From: Firmicutes bacterium AM31-12AC
GTDB lineage: Bacteria > Bacillota > Clostridia > Lachnospirales > Lachnospiraceae
DNA: 64,000 nt
Direction: 5' to 3'
NCBI GenBank assembly: GCA_003480425.1
Contig: QUJA01000002.1
Location: 124,001-188,000, forward strand
Shown: in pieces, positions 55,507 to 64,000 of the stretch
Layout: each line of letters starts with the position of its first letter
Position numbering within the stretch: position 1 is the first letter of the stretch
Position numbers and translations under genes: made by a program
The notes under the pieces: generated by a model
Told to the model about the DNA's origin: nothing
The model's database searches: none
What the model saw: the letters and a program-made list of their open reading frames with translations, nothing else

Positions 55507-56526
55507 GTGGCAAACGTAGGAGTAATCGGAGCAGGAAGCTGGGGTACAGCATTATCGGTACTTTTGGATGACAATGGGCATCAGGTGACAATCTGGTCGA
55601 TCGATCCGGAAGAGGTGAAGATGTTGAATGAGCAGCGTGAACATGCTAAAAAATTGCCGGGAGTGAAGTTGTCCGATAAGATGGTGATCACAGGAAATCT
55701 TCAGGAAGCAATTGAAGGAAAAGATTTTCTTGTATTGGCAGTACCATCTCCATTTACAAGAGCAACGGCAAAGAAGATGTGCCCGTATGTTGCAGAGGGG
55801 CAGAAAATCGTAGATGTTGCAAAAGGTATTGAAGAGAGTACATTGAAGACATTGTCTCAACAGATAGAGGAAGAGATTCCTCAGGCAGATGTGGCAGTGC
55901 TTTCAGGACCAAGTCATGCAGAGGAAGTTGGAAGAAAATTACCAACGACGTGTGTGATTGGAGCAAAGACAAAGAAGACAGCAGAATATCTTCAGAAGGC
56001 TTTTATCAGTCCGGTATTTCGTGTTTATATCAGCCCGGATATTTTGGGAATCGAGCTTGGCGGTTCACTTAAGAATGTAATTGCACTGGCAGCTGGCATG
56101 GCTGACGGACTGGGTTATGGAGACAATACAAAAGCCGCACTTATCACACGTGGTATCGCAGAGATTGCAAGACTTGGTATGAAGATGGGGGGAAAACTGG
56201 AAACATTTACAGGGCTTACAGGAATTGGAGATTTAATTGTAACCTGTGCAAGTGTACACAGCCGTAACCGTAAAGCCGGATATCTTATGGGGCAGGGAAA
56301 ATCCATGCAAGAGGCAATGGATGAAGTTCAAATGGTAGTAGAAGGCGTTTATTCTGCAAAAGCAGCAGCAAGGCTTGCTGAAAAATATGATGTATCTATG
56401 CCAATCGTAACAGCGGTCAATCAGATTTTGTTTGAAGGTAAGAAAGCGCGTGATGCAGTAAATGAGTTGATGCTCAGAGAATCTAAAAACGAACATGCAT
56501 CACTGCCATGGCCGGATGAAGTATAA
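55507..56526 (+). CDS. gpsA: Glycerol-3-phosphate dehydrogenase [NAD(P)+]
   Basis: Reduces dihydroxyacetone phosphate to glycerol-3-phosphate for phospholipids. The 339-aa protein begins MANVGVIGAGSWGTALS with the Rossmann motif. It then has AVPSPFTR, the catalytic lysine region LGGSLKNVIALAAG, and GLTGIGDLIVTC. GTG 55507 is preferred over GTG 55498 because AAAGGGG would overlap the earlier codon and the family N-terminus fits. It follows plsY after 18 bases; the two steps are metabolically consecutive. Confidence 0.96.
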   Translation: MANVGVIGAGSWGTALSVLLDDNGHQVTIWSIDPEEVKMLNEQREHAKKLPGVKLSDKMVITGNLQEAIEGKDFLVLAVPSPFTRATAKKMCPYVAEGQKIVDVAKGIEESTLKTLSQQIEEEIPQADVAVLSGPSHAEEVGRKLPTTCVIGAKTKKTAEYLQKAFISPVFRVYISPDILGIELGGSLKNVIALAAGMADGLGYGDNTKAALITRGIAEIARLGMKMGGKLETFTGLTGIGDLIVTCASVHSRNRKAGYLMGQGKSMQEAMDEVQMVVEGVYSAKAAARLAEKYDVSMPIVTAVNQILFEGKKARDAVNELMLRESKNEHASLPWPDEV

Positions 56527-56562
56527 TAGAATATTGAGTTTGGATTAAAAGAAAACAAACGT

Positions 56563-56589
56563 ATAAACCCCTCTTGGTCTGCATACATT
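56563..56589 (+). promoter_or_regulatory. Sigma-E-type promoter of spoIVA
   Basis: ATA (56563-56565), a 16-base spacer and CATACATT (56582-56589) match the sporulation sigma-E pattern ATA-N16-CATACAnT. It lies about 30 bases before spoIVA, which sigma-E controls in Bacillus. Confidence 0.72.
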
Positions 56590-56617
56590 GGTATCAGCAG
56601 AACAAGGGGGTATTTTT

Positions 56618-58090
56618 ATGGATTCATTTCAGTTATACAAAGATATGCAGACAAGAACTAACGGGGAGATTTATATCGGAGTAGTAGGACCGGTTCGGAC
56701 AGGCAAGTCGACATTTATCAAAAGATTTATGGATTTGCTGGTGCTTCCTAATATAACAGATGAGCATGACAGGAAGAGAACGCAGGATGAACTTCCACAA
56801 TCGGCATCCGGTACAATGATTATGACAACAGAACCGAAATTTATTCCAAAAGATGCGGCACAATTAAAGCTGGGAGAGGATGTAAATATAAAAGTAAGAC
56901 TGATTGATTGTGTTGGATTTATGGTAGATGGAGCAATCGGACATATTGAACATGATGTTGAACGACAGGTGAAGACACCATGGTTTGATACAGAAATTCC
57001 GTTTACAAAAGCAGCAGCAATAGGGACGCAGAAAGTGATACGCGATCATTCAACGATAGGTCTGGTTGTCACAACAGATGGAAGTATCGGAGAAATTCCA
57101 AGACAAAATTATGTGGCAGCAGAAGAACAGACGATACAAGAATTGAAAAGTATAGGAAAACCATTTTTAATTGTACTAAATTGTAAAAAACCGTATTCTG
57201 AGGAAGCACAGGGTTTGAAGCAGGAGCTTGAGAAAAAGTATAAGACAACCGTGATTACTGTGAACTGCGAACAATTAAAAATGGAAGATATTAATCAGAT
57301 GATTCAACAGCTTTTATATGAATTTCCAATATCGGAGGTTGAATTTTTTATTCCCAAATGGGTAGAAATGTTGTCGAGGGAGCATGTAATCAAACAAGAT
57401 CTTTTGAAAGTAGTGAAAAAAATTTTAGATGAACTTGTGGATATCAGAAGTGCCGGATTAATAGAAGAAAAAACAGACAGTCCCTACATAGAGAAAGTTC
57501 GGGTGGATAAGATCGAGATGGATACAGGGAAGGTTTGCGTTCAGTTAGAGTTTGACATGCAATATTATTATCAAGTATTGAGTGAACTGACGGGTACATC
57601 TATCCAGGGAGAATATGAATTGATATCTGTTTTAAAATCTTTATCCGCAATGAAAGAAGAATATGTTCAGATAAAAGATGCATTTGCGGATGTGAAACGA
57701 AAAGGTTATGGTGTTGTTAGTCCAAAGCGAGACGAAATCGTGTTGGATGAACCAACAATCATAAAGCAGGGAAATAAATTTGGTGTGAAAATCCATTCAG
57801 AGGCACCTTCTATTCATATGATCCGGGCAAATATTGCAACTGAAATTGCTCCGATTGTTGGGAGTGAAAAACAGGCAGAAGATCTGGTACAATATATTAA
57901 AGCAGAAAGCCAGACAGAAGAAGGTGTCTGGGCAACAAATATTTTCGGAAAATCCGTAGAAGAATTAGTGATAGATGGGATTCAGAGTAAGCTTGTAAAA
58001 ATTAATGAAGAAAGCCAGGTGAAGCTGCAGGATACGATGCAAAAGATTGTAAATGACAGCAATGGAGGTCTTGTTTGTATTATTATTTAA
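56618..58090 (+). CDS. spoIVA: Stage IV sporulation protein A
   Basis: ATPase that polymerises on the forespore surface to form the basement layer of the spore coat. The 490-aa protein has Walker A GPVRTGKST at residues 24-32 and the Walker B/Sensor region RLIDCVGFMVDGA, with conserved HDVERQVKTPWF. The extreme C-terminus GGLVCIII fits the membrane-anchoring end. ATG 56618 behind AAGGGGG is chosen over the earlier in-frame codon. The length matches Bacillus SpoIVA (492). It is direct evidence for endospore formation. Confidence 0.97.
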   Translation: MDSFQLYKDMQTRTNGEIYIGVVGPVRTGKSTFIKRFMDLLVLPNITDEHDRKRTQDELPQSASGTMIMTTEPKFIPKDAAQLKLGEDVNIKVRLIDCVGFMVDGAIGHIEHDVERQVKTPWFDTEIPFTKAAAIGTQKVIRDHSTIGLVVTTDGSIGEIPRQNYVAAEEQTIQELKSIGKPFLIVLNCKKPYSEEAQGLKQELEKKYKTTVITVNCEQLKMEDINQMIQQLLYEFPISEVEFFIPKWVEMLSREHVIKQDLLKVVKKILDELVDIRSAGLIEEKTDSPYIEKVRVDKIEMDTGKVCVQLEFDMQYYYQVLSELTGTSIQGEYELISVLKSLSAMKEEYVQIKDAFADVKRKGYGVVSPKRDEIVLDEPTIIKQGNKFGVKIHSEAPSIHMIRANIATEIAPIVGSEKQAEDLVQYIKAESQTEEGVWATNIFGKSVEELVIDGIQSKLVKINEESQVKLQDTMQKIVNDSNGGLVCIII

Positions 58091-58194
58091 GAGTATAATA
58101 AAAATAACTGCGTAAGTGATAAAAATGAGATATTGCAAAGGTAAAGAATTTGAGAGACTACTGATAAATATTATGAAAAAGACGAGGATGGAAG

Positions 58195-59472
58195 ATGAAT
58201 ACAAGAATATATAATGCAAGAATTTTAACAATGGAAGAAGGAAAGCCTGCATTTTTTGGGGAAGTGTGGATTGAGGGGGATACCATTGTTTATGCAGGAC
58301 CAAAAGGAAAAGAAACGGATATCGTTTGGGATAAAGAGATTGATGCAAAGGGCAATTTAATCATGCCAGGATTTAAAAATGCACATACACATACAGCAAT
58401 GACGTTTTTACGTTCCTATGCTGATGATATGAAATTAGATGAGTGGCTGAATAAACAGGTATTTCCAAATGAAGCAAAGCTGGATGGAGAAGCTGTATAC
58501 TGGTTTACGAAGTTAGGAATCATGGAATATCTGACAAGCGGAATCACTGCAGCATATGATATGTATTTCTTTGTAGATGACGGAGCACGTGCAGCCAGAG
58601 ATTGTGGATTCCGTTATACATTCTGTGACAGTACAAATGATTTTGGCGGAACAGCAGAGAGCATGGAAAAAGATTATCTTCGTTTGAATGAAGATCCGTC
58701 ACGTATGATCAGCCATCGTCTTGGTTTCCATGCAGAGTATACAACAAAGAAAGAGCTGATGGAGGATATTGCCCAGCTTGCACATAAATATCAGGCACCG
58801 GTCAGTGTGCATTGTTCGGAGACGAGAAAAGAAGTAGAGGGTTGTCGTGCCCACAGCGGCATGACACCGGTTGCATATATGGATTCACTGGGACTGTTTA
58901 ATTATGGAGGAACTATATTCCATGGTGTGCATTTGGATGAAGCAGATTATGATATTTTGAAAAGACGTGGTATGTATGTAGTGACAAATCCGGCATCAAA
59001 CTTGAAACTGGCAAGTGGTATCGCACCGATTAATCGTTATCTGAAAGAAGGAATCCCGGTTGCTATAGGAACAGACGGACCTGCAAGTAATAATTGTCTT
59101 GATATGTTTAGAGAGATGTTTCTTGTGACAGGGCTTCAGAAGGTCGTGTGTGATGATCCGGAAGCAGTACCGGCAATGGAAGTTTTGAAGATGGCTACGG
59201 TAAATGGAGCACATGCTATGGGACTTAATGAATGTGATACTTTGAGCGAAGGAAAAAAAGCAGATCTAATCATGATTGATCTCAAACAGCCGAATATGCA
59301 GCCAATCCAGAATACAGAGAAGAATCTTGTATATGCAGGAAGCAAGCAGAATGTCAAGATGACAATGGTTGCGGGTAAAGTATTATATCAGGATGGAGAA
59401 TTTTATCTTGATTGTCCGGCAGAAGAAGTTTATGAAAAGGCAAATTCATTGGCAAGAAAGATATTAGATTAG
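58195..59472 (+). CDS. mtaD: 5-methylthioadenosine/S-adenosylhomocysteine deaminase
   Basis: Amidohydrolase of 425 aa in the MtaD/TRZ-ATZ family, deaminating methylthioadenosine or S-adenosylhomocysteine to the inosine form. The metal ligands are in NAHTHTAMTFLRSYADD near residue 63. A later histidine lies in VSVHCSE and the catalytic aspartate in IGTDGPASNN. The start has GAGGATGGAAG. A weak hairpin follows. Other deaminase substrates are possible. Confidence 0.88.
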   Translation: MNTRIYNARILTMEEGKPAFFGEVWIEGDTIVYAGPKGKETDIVWDKEIDAKGNLIMPGFKNAHTHTAMTFLRSYADDMKLDEWLNKQVFPNEAKLDGEAVYWFTKLGIMEYLTSGITAAYDMYFFVDDGARAARDCGFRYTFCDSTNDFGGTAESMEKDYLRLNEDPSRMISHRLGFHAEYTTKKELMEDIAQLAHKYQAPVSVHCSETRKEVEGCRAHSGMTPVAYMDSLGLFNYGGTIFHGVHLDEADYDILKRRGMYVVTNPASNLKLASGIAPINRYLKEGIPVAIGTDGPASNNCLDMFREMFLVTGLQKVVCDDPEAVPAMEVLKMATVNGAHAMGLNECDTLSEGKKADLIMIDLKQPNMQPIQNTEKNLVYAGSKQNVKMTMVAGKVLYQDGEFYLDCPAEEVYEKANSLARKILD

Positions 59473-59491
59473 AAAATAAAAAGTAAAAAGT

Positions 59492-59530
59492 AAAGGACAG
59501 CTTTGGGATAGAAGAATATAAGCTGTCTTT
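59492..59530 (+). terminator. Possible terminator after mtaD
   Basis: AAAGGACAGCTT pairs with AAGCTGTCTTT (one bulge) with a weak T tract. Confidence 0.5.
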
Positions 59531-59573
59531 ATGGCAAACGCAGGGGATATAAATAGAAAGGGGTACACAAGAA

Positions 59574-60035
59574 GTGAAGGCAGCAGTATTTACAATAAAT
59601 ACAAGAGCATATGAACAGAAAAAAAGCAGCAAGACAGGCGCTGCATTGAAAACAACACTAGAACAGATCGGCTTTGAAGTAAAAGAAGGTGTGCTTCCGG
59701 AAGACAAAACAGTAGTGGCAGCTGTAATGAAGCAGCTGGCAGATTCAGAAGCAGTACAGCTGATTATTACAACAGGTGCGGTTGGATATTTGAAAAAAGA
59801 TTGCGCGCCGGATGCACTGATGGAAGTGGCAGATCGTTTACTTCCGGGGATTCCAGAGGCAATCCGGGCATATAATATCCGATATACGAAGAAAGTAATA
59901 TTGGATCGTGGAACAGCCGGAATCCGTAATAAAACAATTATAGTAAATCTTCATGAAGGACAAAAATCAGCAAAAGAAAGTCTGGAATATATTATAATGG
60001 AATTGGTACAGGCATTGGAGACAATGAATGCGTAG
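59574..60035 (+). CDS. MoaB/Mog-fold protein with divergent active-site loops
   Basis: The 153-aa protein has the MoaB/MogA fold pattern seen in molybdopterin adenylylation. Asp76 in KKDCAPDA matches the conserved RDVTPEA loop. The GGTG loop is altered to TTGAVG (66-71), and the PGSPxA loop to NLHEGQKSA. No molybdenum-cofactor genes are nearby. The start is GTG behind AAAGGGGT. It is followed by rnhA with overlapping ends. It may be a repurposed family member or a molybdenum gene with relaxed loops. Confidence 0.72.
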   Translation: MKAAVFTINTRAYEQKKSSKTGAALKTTLEQIGFEVKEGVLPEDKTVVAAVMKQLADSEAVQLIITTGAVGYLKKDCAPDALMEVADRLLPGIPEAIRAYNIRYTKKVILDRGTAGIRNKTIIVNLHEGQKSAKESLEYIIMELVQALETMNA

Positions 60036-60064
60036 TGAAAACTGAAAAGGGAGACATATATCAG

Positions 60065-60544
60065 ATGCATATAAAACTATATACAGATGGTGCTGCAAGA
60101 GGAAATCCAGATGGACCTGGAGGATATGGTGCAGTACTGGAGTACGTGGATACAAAAGGACAGCTGCATATAAAGGAGCTGTCACAAGGATATAAGAAGA
60201 CGACAAATAACAGAATGGAATTAATGGCTGTAATTTCCGGATTAGAGGCTTTAAATCGTCCGTGTCAGGTGGATGTGTATTCCGATTCTAAATATGTTGT
60301 AGATGCGTTTAATCAGCATTGGGTGGATTCGTGGATCAAAAAGAACTGGAAACGAGGAAAAAATGAACCAGTTAAGAATGTAGATTTGTGGAAGCGCCTT
60401 ATGGCAGTGAAAGCAAGGCATGATGTGACATTTCATTGGGTTAAAGGACACGATGGACATCTACAGAATGAACGATGTGATGAGCTTGCAACAACAGCAG
60501 CAGATGGGAATGCATTGATTGTGGATGAAGGACTGGACTTTTAG
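60065..60544 (+). CDS. rnhA: Ribonuclease HI
   Basis: Cuts RNA in RNA-DNA hybrids. The 159-aa protein has all four catalytic acids: D8 in YTDGAARGNP, E52 in NNRMELMAV, D74 in VYSDSKYVV, and D139 in NERCDELA. The flexible-loop histidine is in KGHDGH. The frame is open to GTG 60035, but ATG 60065 is preferred because of AAAGGGAG and the usual start MHIKLYTDG. The rnpB gene follows. Confidence 0.95.
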   Translation: MHIKLYTDGAARGNPDGPGGYGAVLEYVDTKGQLHIKELSQGYKKTTNNRMELMAVISGLEALNRPCQVDVYSDSKYVVDAFNQHWVDSWIKKNWKRGKNEPVKNVDLWKRLMAVKARHDVTFHWVKGHDGHLQNERCDELATTAADGNALIVDEGLDF

Positions 60545-60562
60545 GGAAAATCATGGTACAAT
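60534..60562 (+). promoter_or_regulatory. Promoter of rnpB
   Basis: TGGACT (60534-60539), 17 bases, TACAAT (60557-60562), about 10 bases before the RNA start. It lies at the end of rnhA. Confidence 0.6.
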
Positions 60563-60570
60563 TTTTAACT

Positions 60571-60930
60571 GTGTTAAGTAGGACAGACAATCGCGGCTGC
60601 GGGAATCGAAAGATTGCAGACGAGGAAAGTCCGGGCTTCACAGGGCAGGATGCCGGATAACGTCCGGTAGAGGTGACTCTAAGGAAAGTGCAACAGAAAT
60701 AAACCGCATATGTATTCACATATGTAAGGGTGGAAAGGCAGTGTAAGAGACTACCGCCTCGCTGGTAACAGAGAGGGCACATGTAAACCCCATCCGAAGC
60801 AAGACCGGATAAAAGCAATGTGGCTGCCCGTCACGCTTTAGGTAGGTCGCTCGAGCCTGTTGGTGACAACAGGCCTAGATAGATGATTGTTCAACGACAT
60901 AACCCGGCTCATCGTCTTGCTTAACACATT
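60571..60930 (+). ncRNA. rnpB: RNase P RNA
   Basis: Catalytic RNA that removes 5' leaders from tRNA precursors. Signature segments are GAGGAAAGTCCGGGCTTC (P4 upstream strand), AGACTACCGCC, GGTAACAGAGAGGG and GATGATTGTTCAACGACA, followed by CCCGGCTCAT. The ends TGTGTTAAG (60571 on) and CTTAACACA (to about 60928) pair as the terminal helix P1. It is most consistent with the bacterial class A form. The boundaries are set by that helix and may be off by a few bases. Confidence 0.95.
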
Positions 60931-60978
60931 GAAACAATTGGCATAAAACACAGTGAGACAACATAAGGAGATATCAAC

Positions 60979-62010
60979 ATGGGAATGAGAATAAATGCGG
61001 AGCTTCCGTTACCGGCTGATTTGAAGGCAGAATATCCGCTTTCAGACAAGATTATTAAGATTAAAGAAAAAAGAGATGCTGAGATTCGAGATATATTTAC
61101 AGGCAAGTCCGATAAATTTATTGTAATTGTAGGACCATGTTCAGCAGATAATGAAGATGCAGTCTGCGAGTATGTGAATCGTCTTGCGAGAGTGAATGAA
61201 AAAGTTTCAGATCGTCTTATGATCATTCCTAGAATTTATACAAACAAACCTAGAACAACCGGAGAAGGATATAAAGGTATGCTTCATCAGCCAGACCCGG
61301 ATAAGGCACCGGATTTACTGGCCGGAATTATTGCGATTCGCAAGATGCATATCCGTGCCATTGAAGAGACAGGACTGACAGCGGCTGATGAGATGCTCTA
61401 TCCTGAAAATAGAAGCTATCTGGATGATATTTTGTCCTATGAAGCAATTGGAGCTCGTTCAGTGGAGAATCAGCAGCATCGCCTTACAGCGAGCGGGATG
61501 AATATTCCAATCGGAATGAAGAATCCGACAAGTGGTGACTTCCTTGTTATGCTGAACTCTGTAATTGCAGCACAGCATTCGCATTCATTTATTTACCGAG
61601 GTATGGATGTGACTACAGATGGTAATGATCTTGCCCATGTGATTTTGCGCGGTGGCGTAGATAAGTATGGTACATGCAATCCAAATTATCATTATGAAGA
61701 TTTGGTTCGTCTGCTTTCATTATACCAGAAAATGGAATTGAAAAATCCGGCAGCGATCATTGATGCGAACCATTCAAATTCTAACAAGAAGTTTAAAGAA
61801 CAGATTCGTATTACAAGTGAGGTACTTCACAGCAGAAGCTATAATCCAGAGCTTAAAAAACTGATAAAAGGTGTAATGATCGAAAGTTATCTGGAAGAAG
61901 GAAATCAGAAGATATGTCCGGATATGATTTATGGTAAATCTATTACAGATCCATGTCTTGGATGGGAAGATACAGAACGCTTGATTTATGAAATTGCAGA
62001 AAAGTGTTAA
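60979..62010 (+). CDS. aroF: 3-deoxy-7-phosphoheptulonate synthase
   Basis: First enzyme of the shikimate route, joining phosphoenolpyruvate and erythrose-4-phosphate. The 343-aa protein is of the class I AroF/G/H type: VIVGPCSADN near residue 50, RIYTNKPRTTGEGYKG near 85, the metal cysteine in GPCS, GARSVENQQHR, and DANHSNSNKKF. The start follows AAGGAGATATCAAC. Residues for feedback cannot be assigned by eye. It is followed by a strong terminator. Confidence 0.95.
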   Translation: MGMRINAELPLPADLKAEYPLSDKIIKIKEKRDAEIRDIFTGKSDKFIVIVGPCSADNEDAVCEYVNRLARVNEKVSDRLMIIPRIYTNKPRTTGEGYKGMLHQPDPDKAPDLLAGIIAIRKMHIRAIEETGLTAADEMLYPENRSYLDDILSYEAIGARSVENQQHRLTASGMNIPIGMKNPTSGDFLVMLNSVIAAQHSHSFIYRGMDVTTDGNDLAHVILRGGVDKYGTCNPNYHYEDLVRLLSLYQKMELKNPAAIIDANHSNSNKKFKEQIRITSEVLHSRSYNPELKKLIKGVMIESYLEEGNQKICPDMIYGKSITDPCLGWEDTERLIYEIAEKC

Positions 62011-62015
62011 AAAAT

Positions 62016-62062
62016 AAGGCTTTCGCTTTACGATGGATGTTCGTAAAGCGAAAGCCTTTTTA
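62016..62062 (+). terminator. Terminator after aroF
   Basis: Perfect 18-bp arms at 62016-62033 and 62041-62058 around a 7-base loop, followed by TTTT. Confidence 0.93.
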
Positions 62063-62077
62063 GTTATCATACATTCT

Positions 62078-62103
62078 AAAAAAGGTCCGAAGGACCTTTT
62101 TTT
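62078..62103. terminator. Terminator hairpin at the pyrI end
   Basis: AAAAAAGGTCC (62078-62088), loop GAA, GGACCTTTTTT (62092-62102). It works for the minus-strand pyrB-pyrI transcript and overlaps the pyrI stop codon. Same GGTCC/GGACC core as the dispersed repeat at 12118. Confidence 0.85.
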
Positions 62104-62542
62104 AGTTTTTACGATGATATTTCTCTTCGCAATATTTACAACGATAAACCTGGTTTTCTTCGTCTGTAAGTACGAAGATATGATCCAGTCCCTGCTCGAT
62201 AGAAGTGATACAACGAGGGTTTTTACAACGAATCACATTTTTGATTTCTTTTGGAAGTTTGAGAAGTTTTTTCTCAACGATTTCTTCGTTCTGGATGATA
62301 TTGATCGTAATATTGTGATCAATGAATCCTAAAATATCAAGATCAATGAAGTCAATTGGGCATTCAATTTTCATGATATCTTTTCTTCCCATTTTACTGC
62401 TTTTTGCATTTTTGATGATTGCAACACAGCAATCCAGTTTATCAAGGTGAAGGTATTTGTAAATTTCCATACTTTTTCCAGCTTCGATATGATCCAGAAC
62501 AAATCCTTCTGAGATTTTTCCAACTGATAATGTATTTTGCAT
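62102..62542 (-). CDS. pyrI: Aspartate carbamoyltransferase regulatory chain
   Basis: The 146-aa regulatory chain binds nucleotides through its N-terminal half and zinc through its C-terminal half. The zinc cysteines are in CKNPRC (x4) and CKYC (x2). It pairs with PyrB in the allosteric holoenzyme. It starts 40 bases after the pyrB stop. The nucleotide-site region (SMEIYKYLHLDKLDC) is present. Confidence 0.95.
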   Translation of the reverse strand: MQNTLSVGKISEGFVLDHIEAGKSMEIYKYLHLDKLDCCVAIIKNAKSSKMGRKDIMKIECPIDFIDLDILGFIDHNITINIIQNEEIVEKKLLKLPKEIKNVIRCKNPRCITSIEQGLDHIFVLTDEENQVYRCKYCEEKYHRKN

Positions 62543-62582
62543 AATAATCTTTATTCCTTTCCAAAATTCAAGTGTTTTAAAC

Positions 62583-63503
62583 TTAGTCTACATGAATATC
62601 CAGCAGTGTAAGGATCAATGCCATACGGACATATACACCATACTGTACCTGACGGAAATATGCAGCACGTGGGTCATCATCAACTTCAACAGAAATCTCG
62701 TTAACACGTGGAAGTGGATGAAGAATGTACATATCTTCAGGAGCAAGTTCCATTTTCTTTTTGTCAAGAATATAGAAGTCTTTCATACGAACATAATCTT
62801 CTTCGTTGAAGAAACGCTCTTTCTGTACACGAGTCATGTATAAAATATCAAGTTCAGGAAGACCATCTTCCAGACGGACAACTTCTTTATAAGGAATGTT
62901 CATTTTGTCAAGTACATCATGACGAACATAGTCAGGAAGTCGTAATTCTTCTGGTGAAATAAGTACAAATTTGATTCCAGGGTAACGAACCAGAGCGTGA
63001 ATCAGAGAGTGTACAGTACGACCAAATTTCAAGTCTCCGCAAAGACCGATTGTCATGTTGTCCAGACGGCCCTTAACATTACGGATTGTTAAAAGGTCAG
63101 TAAGTGTCTGTGTAGGATGCTCGTGTCCACCATCACCTGCATTGATCACAGGAATTGTAGAGTGCTGGCATGCAACCATAGGAGCACCTTCTTTTGGATG
63201 ACGCATTGCACAAATATCTGCATAGCATGAAATTGTGCGAATTGTGTCAGATACGCTTTCACCTTTAGCAGCAGAGCTTGAATTAGCAGAAGAGAATCCC
63301 ATAATATTTCCACCAAGATTCAGCATTGCAGCTTCATGGCTAAGACGTGTACGTGTACTTGGCTCATAGAAAAGAGTTGCAAGTTTTTTTCCGTCACAGG
63401 CATGTGCGTATTTCTTTGGATTCTTCTCGATATCCTGTGCAAGATCAAGAAGTGTGTCAAGTTCTTCAACAGAGAAGTCTAAAGGACTCATCAGATGTCT
63501 CAT
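62583..63503 (-). CDS. pyrB: Aspartate carbamoyltransferase catalytic chain
   Basis: Joins carbamoyl phosphate and aspartate in pyrimidine synthesis. The 306-aa protein has the carbamoyl-phosphate motif STRTRLSHE near residue 50, [10 protein letters not shown], and the aspartate-binding region HPLPRVNEI with its loop. AGGAGG lies just upstream of the ATG. No PyrR attenuator fits in the 39-base gap before it, so control is probably from further upstream or by allostery through PyrI. Confidence 0.97.
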   Translation of the reverse strand: MRHLMSPLDFSVEELDTLLDLAQDIEKNPKKYAHACDGKKLATLFYEPSTRTRLSHEAAMLNLGGNIMGFSSANSSSAAKGESVSDTIRTISCYADICAMRHPKEGAPMVACQHSTIPVINAGDGGHEHPTQTLTDLLTIRNVKGRLDNMTIGLCGDLKFGRTVHSLIHALVRYPGIKFVLISPEELRLPDYVRHDVLDKMNIPYKEVVRLEDGLPELDILYMTRVQKERFFNEEDYVRMKDFYILDKKKMELAPEDMYILHPLPRVNEISVEVDDDPRAAYFRQVQYGVYVRMALILTLLDIHVD

Positions 63504-63542
63504 ATTTGTATACCTCCTAGTATGTTCAATGACATATATTTC

Positions 63543-64000
63543 TTATTTATATTGAAGCAAAACGTCAACAGTCTTACGTTTTGGTGCTTCCGGTTCGATA
63601 TCAGGATAACCGATTGCAATGAGAGCAGCAAGTTCCTGATCTTCTGGGAGTTCAATGAGTTTACTTATCTCATCTTCATCAAACATTCCCATAATAACAG
63701 TGCCTAACCCCTGTTCCTTTGCTGCAAGACAAAATGTCTGGCAGGCAACTCCGGCATCAAACATCTGCCAGCGATCTCCTTTTTTGGAAGAATAAGAACC
63801 ATCACGTTCGAATCCACAGCGTCCCTTTATGTAGCTTACGGCGATCAACATAGGAATCTGATTTATAATCTTAGCATTATAATCAGGCACATGGCATTTG
63901 GCTATTGTGCTTAAAATGGATTGATCTTCAATTGCAATAAAACGGGTAATCTGTGTATTTTTCCAAGAAGGGGAAAAAGAAGTTGTGGAAACAATAGAAT
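63543..64000 (-). CDS. Nitroreductase-family flavoprotein, 5' end outside window
   Basis: The minus-strand frame is open from the window edge (codons from 63998 down) to a stop at 63543. Segments SFSPSWKNTQITRF, DAGVACQTFCLAAKEQGLGT and LAALIAIGYPD match FMN-dependent nitroreductases. The missing N-terminus holds the start and the FMN-binding arginine. It precedes pyrB by 39 bases on the same strand and may share a transcript. Confidence 0.85.
   Translation of the reverse strand, partial: SIVSTTSFSPSWKNTQITRFIAIEDQSILSTIAKCHVPDYNAKIINQIPMLIAVSYIKGRCGFERDGSYSSKKGDRWQMFDAGVACQTFCLAAKEQGLGTVIMGMFDEDEISKLIELPEDQELAALIAIGYPDIEPEAPKRKTVDVLLQYK

Overview
The window reads as chromosome of a low-GC, endospore-forming Firmicute, most likely a gut Lachnospiraceae (Clostridia). 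Supporting signs are AT-rich intergenic DNA, strong AGGAGG-type ribosome binding sites, a spoIVA gene with a sigma-E-like promoter, the order yceD-rpmF-plsX-acpP-rnc-smc-ftsY, a Pta/AckA acetate route, an approximately 392-aa Prs, the pyrB-pyrI pair, and many GPH symporter / glycoside hydrolase / AraC genes. The species cannot be fixed from the sequence alone.

Layout. (1) 1-2494: nifS(end)-nifU-mnmA-hisK, an Fe-S/sulfur-relay operon with a PHP phosphatase. (2) 2520-7511: glycolytic block gap, pgk, tpiA, gpmI; gap has its own promoter and terminator. (3) 7546-12667: a 58-aa ORF, a TauE permease divergent from a LysR regulator, a large flavin/Fe-S oxidoreductase, tRNA-Leu, and a small membrane-anchored protein. 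(4) 12756-28694: carbohydrate region with GH43, AraC, GPH symporter, GH78 rhamnosidase, MBL hydrolase, ROK kinase, GH1 6-phospho-beta-glucosidase, a decayed GPH transporter, an RHH/SPFH pair, and AraC divergent from GH31. (5) 28824-41663: HAD, polA-coaE-yycJ, ACT/UPF0210, degV, tmcAL divergent from mgtE, and pta-ackA. (6) 41853-49366: yceD-rpmF-plsX-acpP-rnc-smc-ftsY. (7) 49411-58090: ilvA converging on prs, then DUF512-der-plsY-gpsA-spoIVA. (8) 58195-64000: mtaD, a MoaB-like protein, rnhA, rnpB, aroF, converging on pyrI-pyrB and a partial nitroreductase.

The most coherent biological system is 15951-23620. A symporter, a cytoplasmic rhamnosidase, a ROK kinase and a GH1 enzyme with the Ser-Lys-Tyr phosphate-binding triad suggest uptake of intact rhamnosyl-beta-glucosides, removal of rhamnose, ATP-dependent 6-phosphorylation, and phospho-glucoside cleavage without a PTS. 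A second neat unit is the RHH/SPFH operon, whose promoter -10 lies inside a pair of tandem TGATATCA palindromes.

Seven genes (mnmA, hisK, tauE, an araC, an MBL gene, prs, plsY) are split by small indels. Six of them are exactly one base short, and prs and plsY should be essential. The likeliest cause is base undercalling in the assembly, not gene decay. No gene-free stretch exceeds 300 bases. No CRISPR array, insertion sequence, prophage or recognisable riboswitch was seen.
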